In this document: piece after piece, positions 58,908 to 64,000 of the stretch | Position numbering within the stretch: the stretch's first letter is position 1 | Layout of the letters: each line of letters opens with the position of its first letter | NCBI GenBank assembly: GCA_044350425.1 | Contig: JBILHS010000007.1 | Span: 28,797 to 92,796 of the forward strand | Reading direction: 5' to 3' | Source of the DNA: M3007 sp044350425 | GTDB taxonomy: Bacteria; Bacteroidota; Bacteroidia; Chitinophagales; Saprospiraceae | DNA length: 64,000 nt | The notes under the pieces: generated by a model | The model's input: only the letters and a program-made list of their open reading frames with translations | Databases searched by the model: none | What the model was told of the DNA's origin: nothing | Made by a program: the position numbers and the translations under genes

Positions 58908-59468
58908 ATGCTCGAAGTAAACTTCACCCACTTCCCAACCCTCCAAACCCTACGCCTCCAACTCCGCGAAATCACCCTCTCCGACGCCCCAGCCATCTTC
59001 AAAATGCGCTCCGACGAACGCGTCATGCAATACATCGGCAAGCCCCCACAAAAAGACATCAGTGAAGCCGAACAACAGATCCAAAACTACCTGGATACCT
59101 ACCAGCAAAACGAAGCCATCAACTGGGCCATTTGCCTGCGCGAAACGCCAGACCAATTGATCGGCACGATTGGTTTTTGGAAAATGGACAAGGTGAATCA
59201 CCGCACCGAGATCGGCTATACGTTGCAATATGGTTACTGGCGGCAGGGCATCATGTCCGAAGCCATTACTGCGGCCATGGAATACTGTTTCAGGGTCCTC
59301 CATTTTCACAGCATTGAAGCCAATACGGATCCTGAAAACCAGGGCTCCGGAGGCGTTTTAGAAAAACTTGGTTTTGTACAGGAGGCTTATTTTCGGGAGA
59401 ACTTTTACTTCGAAGGGAAGTTCCTGGATTCAAGGATCTATTCGAAAATAAATCCGTTTCATGGTTGA
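58908..59468 (+). CDS. GNAT acetyltransferase, RimJ/RimL-like
   Basis: 186 residues from ATG 58908 (MLEVNFTHFPTLQTLRLQLREI). Acetyl-CoA site: GYTLQYGYWRQGIMSEAITAAMEYCF. C-terminal motif: TDPENQGSGGVLEKLGFVQEAYFRENF. It is similar in type to the GNAT at 11051 but belongs to a different subgroup. Target unknown. Codon 1 is preferred over an upstream in-frame start because the latter overlaps the membrane-protein gene. Confidence 0.9.
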   Translation: MLEVNFTHFPTLQTLRLQLREITLSDAPAIFKMRSDERVMQYIGKPPQKDISEAEQQIQNYLDTYQQNEAINWAICLRETPDQLIGTIGFWKMDKVNHRTEIGYTLQYGYWRQGIMSEAITAAMEYCFRVLHFHSIEANTDPENQGSGGVLEKLGFVQEAYFRENFYFEGKFLDSRIYSKINPFHG

Positions 59469-59685
59469 TTTTCTTGTTGAGCACGTTGGGGATTTTCTCG
59501 CTGAGTCAAAAACGGTTCTTTTTTCGCCATTTTTCACCTTTTTTCAGTCAAGTAACCCCAACTATGCTTCTTCAAAAACGCAAAAACTGACAAAAAAAGG
59601 CCTCATTTTTGCCGTCAGCAGAAAATCCCTAACATGCTCTTTGGATTCGGCACTTTTGCACTGCCTTTTGCCGTTTCTATCCTAC

Positions 59686-60780
59686 ATGAAACTTAAAACC
59701 TTCCTTTTTGGTGTCCTTGGGCTGTTGTTTTTTGCGAATGCTGCCTTTGCTCAAATCTTATACCGCGATACGAGTATCCACGAAACCCGCCGGGATTCCT
59801 CGCTTAGTTTTTTCGGGGTTCCACTGGCTTTTTATACCCCGGATACCCGCTGGGGGATCGGTGTGGCCGGGATCATGACCTTTCCTACCCGTCCCCGGCG
59901 CTCTAACCTGACCTTCAATGCCTCGTACACGCAGAACAAACAGGTGCTGATTTTTTTTCCGTTCCAATGGCTGAGCAACCGCAATAAGTGGCGGTTTTAT
60001 GGCGAAGTAGGTTGGTATCGTTACCTGTACAGGTACTTTGGTATTGGGAACAAACGCCCGAACAACTACGAAGAATTTTACACCGCCAAATATCCCCGCA
60101 TCAGGCTCTCCGCAGCCACACGTATTCATCCAAAACATCTGCTCGGGTTGCGATTTTTTCTGGATGGATACAATATTGTTTCAGCTTCCCAGGATGGCGA
60201 AATAGACAAAAAACTGGTCACAGGTGCTGAAGGTGGGATTTCTTCTGCTTTTGGACCGGTTTGGATCTCGGACTCCAGGGACAATTCTTTTTATCCGCGC
60301 ACAGGATGGCTGGCAGAGTTTGCGCTTACCGCAGAAAGCCCGCTTACCGGTAGTGACTTCAAGTTTGTACGTTGCTCCCTGGATGTGGCGCGTTATTTCC
60401 CTATGGGTAAAACGGTCCTGGCAGTCAATGGAATAGCCATGTTTTCTACCGGAGATGTGCCGTTTTTTCAACTTGCTCAAATTGGTGGGCCCAGCCGACT
60501 GCGTGGTTATCCGCTCGGAAAGTTTCGCGATAAGGACCTGTTGATAGGCCAGGCAGAAATTAGATTTCCGGTGGTCTGGCGGTTTAAAGCAGTGGTATTT
60601 GTGGGGGGCGGTACAGTTTTTGGCGCTCCGGGAGAATCTATGAAATTCCGACCCAATGGCGGTGCAGGCTTGCGCGTGGAATTTGACCGAAGGCAAAAAT
60701 TGCACCTGAGAGTAGACTACGGGATTGGCGAAGGGAAAGGAAATGCCGGTATTTATATCACGATAGGGGAGGCTTTTTGA
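59686..60780 (+). CDS. Omp85/BamA-type surface-antigen barrel without POTRA domains
   Basis: 364 residues from ATG 59686 (signal peptide KLKTFLFGVLGLLFFANAAFAQ). After a short periplasmic start the sequence is beta-strand rich and contains the Omp85 hallmark loop GGPSRLRGYPLGKFRDKDLL (R-G-Y) and final strands ending NAGIYITIGEAF with C-terminal Phe. POTRA domains are absent. Such short Omp85-like barrels in Bacteroidota have unclear roles. The upstream 217 bp hold no gene. A longer start at 59461 has no signal and is rejected. Confidence 0.85.
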   Translation: MKLKTFLFGVLGLLFFANAAFAQILYRDTSIHETRRDSSLSFFGVPLAFYTPDTRWGIGVAGIMTFPTRPRRSNLTFNASYTQNKQVLIFFPFQWLSNRNKWRFYGEVGWYRYLYRYFGIGNKRPNNYEEFYTAKYPRIRLSAATRIHPKHLLGLRFFLDGYNIVSASQDGEIDKKLVTGAEGGISSAFGPVWISDSRDNSFYPRTGWLAEFALTAESPLTGSDFKFVRCSLDVARYFPMGKTVLAVNGIAMFSTGDVPFFQLAQIGGPSRLRGYPLGKFRDKDLLIGQAEIRFPVVWRFKAVVFVGGGTVFGAPGESMKFRPNGGAGLRVEFDRRQKLHLRVDYGIGEGKGNAGIYITIGEAF

Positions 60781-60893
60781 AAATTGCGCAGTCTGCACAC
60801 GGAACTTCGGATAAAATCAAGTCCAAAATCTAAATGCACCCCCTCAGAAGTCCCAAATTTTGAGACCTTTGCGGCCACAATCAACACATACCT

Positions 60894-61610
60894 ATGGGCG
60901 CACTCAAATACCAACGCATTTTGCTCAAACTTTCCGGCGAAAGTCTGATGGGCAGCCAAAAATTTGGCATCACCGCTGAAATGCTCCAGCATTATGCCCT
61001 GCAAATCAAACAATTGCGTGATGTAGGAGTGGAAGTGGCCGTCGTGATCGGCGGCGGGAATATTTTCCGGGGCATCCAGTCAGACGGTACTGGCATTGAC
61101 AGCGTGACCGGCGATTACATGGGCATGCTGGCGACCGTGATCAATGGCCTGGCACTTCAAAGTGCCCTCGAAAGCATCGGGGTGCAAACCCGGGTGATGA
61201 CTGCTTTGAAAATGGAAAACGTAGCAGAGCCATACATCCGTCGTCGCGCGATCCGACACCTGGAGAAAGGCCGGGTGGTCATCTGTGCTGCAGGCACCGG
61301 TAACCCTTTCTTTACAACAGATTCTGCTGCCGCACTCCGGGCAAATGAAATTGGAGCCCACGCCATTCTAAAGGGCACCCGCGTAGATGGCATTTACACC
61401 GCTGACCCGGAGAAGGATCCCATGGCCGTTAAATTTGACAAGCTCACCTTTGCTAAAGTGATCAGCCTCGGACTGGAGGTAATGGACATGACCGCCTTTA
61501 CGCTTTGTCAGGAAAATAACATGCCCATTATCGTGTTTGACATCAACGGACCACGCAACCTGCCTGATATTGTGGCAGGTAAGCAGATCGGGACTTTGGT
61601 GGAAGGGTAG
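60894..61610 (+). CDS. pyrH: UMP kinase
   Basis: 238 residues, normal length. Motifs: ILLKLSGESL, VVIGGGNIFRG, GDYMGMLATVINGLAL, CAAGTGNPFFTTDSAAALRANEIGA, KGTRVDGIYTADP. The enzyme phosphorylates UMP to UDP in pyrimidine nucleotide synthesis and is usually hexameric and regulated by GTP and UTP. It is cytosolic. The upstream GACCTTTG (60864-60871) is one base off the -7 consensus. It is followed by CAAGTTTCAAG micro-repeats and the J-domain-like gene. Confidence 0.97.
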   Translation: MGALKYQRILLKLSGESLMGSQKFGITAEMLQHYALQIKQLRDVGVEVAVVIGGGNIFRGIQSDGTGIDSVTGDYMGMLATVINGLALQSALESIGVQTRVMTALKMENVAEPYIRRRAIRHLEKGRVVICAAGTGNPFFTTDSAAALRANEIGAHAILKGTRVDGIYTADPEKDPMAVKFDKLTFAKVISLGLEVMDMTAFTLCQENNMPIIVFDINGPRNLPDIVAGKQIGTLVEG

Positions 61611-61647
61611 TTTCAAGTTACAAGATTTTAGTTTCAAGTTTCAAGTT
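61611..61647. repeat. TTTCAAGTT micro-repeats (left set)
   Basis: Units TTTCAAGTTACAAG and TTTCAAGTTTCAAGTT lie after the pyrH stop. Their complements are at 62874-62958, after the next gene. Confidence 0.7.
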
Positions 61648-61704
61648 CGCGGGTGTGAAGCTGACTTCGGCTTGTGTATTCAGTTTTTGCCGCCAGGATT
61701 TACC

Positions 61705-62850
61705 ATGAAAAAAGATCGCCCTGTAGATGTCGTCGTCAGGAAAGGCGTGGACAAAAAACTGCTCAGTCCGCAGCAAAAGGAATTTAACCGGCTTACGCAA
61801 AAGATTGAGCAGACCCGGGAGCAGATTCAGCAGTTGGACGGACTTGGCCAGCGTCTCCACCAACGTGCTGCCCTTGAAATGACGCCACTGATCGAGAAAC
61901 ATCAATCCCACCGTGCGGATACCGTCCGGTTGCTGGACCGGATGTTTCGGAATTACAGTTTCAATAAAACAGAGACCAAAAAACTCCGCCACCTCATTCT
62001 GGAGATGAGTTTTGAGTTGGCCGACGCGGGCTTTGAGGACCTGAAAGAGATCTATAATTTCCATAGTCCGGATCTGGATTTTGACCTGGCCAATGCCGAA
62101 ACAGAGGCCTTGAATCTCTCCAGAATGAAGGAGATGGCGCGCAGCATGTACGACATCGAATTTGATGAGGATGCCGATATAGACACGGTCGAAAAACTCC
62201 AGGCATACCTGGCCGGAAAAATGGCCGAACGCGAGGCCGAAGCAGCAGAGGAGCCTGTTCAGGCCAGCTCCCGCCGTGCCGAAAAGCCCAAAAATGCCCA
62301 GCAGCTCAAAGCCGAGGCCAAACGGGCAGCACAGGAAGAAAAACGAAAGCAGGAAGAAAAAAAGATCTCCCAGTCCGTTCGGGAGGTCTACATGGATCTG
62401 GTGAAGGCTTTCCACCCGGATCGCGAGCCGGATGAGGCCGAAAAAATCCGAAAAACAGCCATTCTACAGCGGGTCACAGCGGCTTATGAGGCCAATGACC
62501 TCTTTGCATTGTTGCAGCTGCAGCTGGAATTGGAGCGTATCGACGACAACCACCTCGATGCACTGGCCGACGACAAACTCCGTTATTTCAATAAAAGTCT
62601 GCTCAGCCAACTGTCTGAACTCACCGACCAACTCTGGGAGGCAGAACGCCAACTTGCACAACTGGCCAATATTAGTCACTTCGGACAATTCAACCCCAAA
62701 CAGGTAGAGTGGGAATTTGAGAAAAACCTCAGGGACATCAAAAAAGAGATCAAACGCATCAAGCAGGATCTGGAATTGCTGCGGGATCCGGCAGTTTTGA
62801 AGGATTGGTTGCGGTATTATCGGATCGAAGCGGCGGAGGAGTGGGGTTAG
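61705..62850 (+). CDS. J-domain-like coiled-coil protein
   Basis: 381 residues from ATG 61705. N-terminal coiled coils (LTQKIEQTREQIQQLDG) and a helical middle are followed by a basic Ala/Lys/Glu linker and a J-domain-like segment near 225-285: REVYMDLVKAFHPDREPDEAEKIRKTAILQRVTAAYEANDL. The HPD tripeptide that stimulates Hsp70 is present. The C-terminal part is again coiled coil. There are no Gly/Phe or zinc-finger regions, so it is not DnaJ. It may recruit DnaK to a specific client. The gene lies between inverted micro-repeats. Confidence 0.78.
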   Translation: MKKDRPVDVVVRKGVDKKLLSPQQKEFNRLTQKIEQTREQIQQLDGLGQRLHQRAALEMTPLIEKHQSHRADTVRLLDRMFRNYSFNKTETKKLRHLILEMSFELADAGFEDLKEIYNFHSPDLDFDLANAETEALNLSRMKEMARSMYDIEFDEDADIDTVEKLQAYLAGKMAEREAEAAEEPVQASSRRAEKPKNAQQLKAEAKRAAQEEKRKQEEKKISQSVREVYMDLVKAFHPDREPDEAEKIRKTAILQRVTAAYEANDLFALLQLQLELERIDDNHLDALADDKLRYFNKSLLSQLSELTDQLWEAERQLAQLANISHFGQFNPKQVEWEFEKNLRDIKKEIKRIKQDLELLRDPAVLKDWLRYYRIEAAEEWG

Positions 62851-62873
62851 GCCACTCACCCCGTTCAGACCTG

Positions 62874-62958
62874 GCCAACTTGCCACTTTTCAACTTGAAA
62901 CTCACCACTTGAAACCTGCCAACTTGAAACTTTCAACTTGAAACTTTCAACTTGAAAC
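62874..62958. repeat. AACTTGAAAC micro-repeats (right set)
   Basis: Units CAACTTGAAACTTT repeat with 14-nt period at the right end (three copies), with less regular copies before. It is the inverted partner of 61611-61647. No gene lies in it. Confidence 0.8.
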
Positions 62959-62961
62959 GAC

Positions 62962-64000
62962 TCAATCCTTCTCCCTCCCCATCCCCATCATCTTCAACAT
63001 CCAGCGCGCCAACGGTTTCGCCGGATTTTTGCGCTTGCGCAGATCCAGGAACCAGCCGATCTTTTTGAGGATCGGCACCTTGTGCGTCTCCACAAATTCG
63101 ATCAGGGTGCCATCGGGGTCTTCAATGTAAGAGAAGTAGCCCGCCGCTTCGCCCATATCAAAGGAGCCGCTGGAGTCTACCGTGAAAGGATGTCCTTTCG
63201 ATTCACAGCTTGATTTCATTTCCGCCATACCCGTGATGTCGAAACAAAGGTGGATGTAGCCGAGGTCGCCCCAAAAACGATTTTCAAACACCTTACGCGG
63301 GGCTCGGTCCAGGCTCTGAACCAGTTCAATTTCGGTATCGCCGAGCAACGGACTAAAAGGTCCTTTGCGCTTATCAGGGTGCCGAAGCAACACGCGGCGG
63401 TAGCGGCCAAAACCGCCATCTAAGCCATGCCAGTCTGCAAAATCCTCGGTGGCGTCATAGACCACCGTTTGATAGCCCAAAATATCTGCGTAGAATTTGA
63501 TGGAACGGTCCATATCAGACACCCCTACGAAAGCACCATAAACCCCACCGGTTTGAATGTCTTTTCCGGAGCCCGGATTGGAGAACCAGTCCGTTGCGCC
63601 CACAATTTCAAAGGTATTGCCCCAAGGGTCTTTCACAAAAAAATGCTCCAATCCGTCCGGACGCGGGCTCGGGTTGGTTTGAATATTCACGCCGCGTTTG
63701 CGGAGGTAATGAAAGGAAGCCTGAACATCGCTGGATTTGATCTTACAAATGCCAATGCCCAGATCGCCAAGCTGAGGCTGGAAGGCTGGCGGCACAGGCG
63801 TTCTGCCCGTATATTGCCAGATCTCCATGCCACCGCCGCCATGCATATTGAGGGCGAGAATGGCGTGACGTGTTTGTGGTTTGCCGCCCGTGTAGGGCAA
63901 CATGAGGCCCGCTTCAGCAGCTTCTTCAAAGATGGGCACATCCATGCCAAAGTGTTGCCGATACCATTTGAATGCCTCGTGTACGTTGCTTACGCCAATG
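62962..64000 (-). CDS. Two-domain VOC (glyoxalase/dioxygenase superfamily) protein, 5' end outside window
   Basis: The frame is open to the window edge; residues upstream of the first in-window ATG (63945) read IGVSNVHEAFKWYRQHFG, a VOC start, so the gene continues outside. The first VOC domain covers the N-terminal 120 residues (HAILALNMHGGGGMEIWQY, EHFFVKDPWGNTFEIVG). The second covers about 135-290 (GAFVGVSDMDRSIKFYADILGY, YIHLCFDITGM, YIEDPDGTLIEFVETH). His and Glu at the usual metal positions are present. VOC enzymes include glyoxalases and ring-cleaving dioxygenases; the substrate is unknown. Confidence 0.85.
   Translation of the reverse strand, partial: IGVSNVHEAFKWYRQHFGMDVPIFEEAAEAGLMLPYTGGKPQTRHAILALNMHGGGGMEIWQYTGRTPVPPAFQPQLGDLGIGICKIKSSDVQASFHYLRKRGVNIQTNPSPRPDGLEHFFVKDPWGNTFEIVGATDWFSNPGSGKDIQTGGVYGAFVGVSDMDRSIKFYADILGYQTVVYDATEDFADWHGLDGGFGRYRRVLLRHPDKRKGPFSPLLGDTEIELVQSLDRAPRKVFENRFWGDLGYIHLCFDITGMAEMKSSCESKGHPFTVDSSGSFDMGEAAGYFSYIEDPDGTLIEFVETHKVPILKKIGWFLDLRKRKNPAKPLARWMLKMMGMGREKD

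Overview
The window is a chromosomal segment of a Bacteroidota bacterium, most likely from the Saprospiria (Haliscomenobacter/Lewinella-like). Three things point there. Many large secreted proteins end in the type IX secretion (T9SS) C-terminal sorting domain, and a PorV/PorQ-family protein sits beside one of them. Promoters follow the Bacteroidota pattern TTTG, about 19-21 nt, then TAnnTTTG. Core genes (greA, icmF, pyrH, atpDC, initiator tRNA) are interleaved with exported proteins built from PKD, HYR, lamin-tail, CotH and FG-GAP/ASPIC domains.

Layout. 1-6.1 kb: the end of a giant T9SS protein, a PorV/PorQ-like outer-membrane protein, greA and a PaaI-type thioesterase. 6.1-6.9 kb: a REP-associated tyrosine transposase (RAYT) bracketed by two long palindromes that share one core, each with its own arms. 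6.9-19.2 kb: a CotH/lamin-tail surface protein, an acetyltransferase, a LytS/LytTR two-component pair, a lipoprotein, a cupin, a DUF3592-type protein, a glycine-zipper gene broken by three frame changes, and a beta-helix T9SS protein. 19.2-26.7 kb: an FG-GAP/ASPIC T9SS protein, a PLP trans-sulfuration enzyme, an acyltransferase and an unknown helical protein, with MITE-like elements and inverted repeats between them. 27-36.5 kb: two very large T9SS proteins, convergent on a strong terminator. 36.8-45.7 kb: an exported copper module made of multicopper oxidase, MbnP, di-haem MbnH, YHYH protein, redoxin and sulfatase, followed by an ECF sigma/anti-sigma/CpxP-like triad built like the CnrYXH metal-sensing system. 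45.7-49.1 kb: atpC and atpD, cutA, a lone thiopeptide/lantibiotic-type enzyme and tRNA-fMet. 49.1-53.6 kb: micro-repeat arrays and small secreted proteins. 53.7-58.9 kb: the fused mutase icmF, followed by small cassettes (vapBC, then a second toxin-antitoxin-like pair), each closed by a displaced copy of the icmF 3' end. 58.5-64 kb: a membrane protein, an acetyltransferase, an Omp85-like barrel, pyrH, a J-domain-like protein and a two-VOC-domain protein that runs off the window.

Most notable: (i) the icmF 3' end appears three times and separates two toxin-antitoxin-like cassettes, as if this gene end were a repeatedly used insertion point; (ii) the RAYT gene with its promoter fits exactly between two palindromes whose outer arms match the ends of the neighbouring genes; (iii) the exported MbnP/MbnH/multicopper-oxidase module ends in its own candidate metal-responsive sigma-factor triad. 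Four apparent one-base losses break two genes. Whether these are real decay or assembly errors cannot be decided from the sequence alone.
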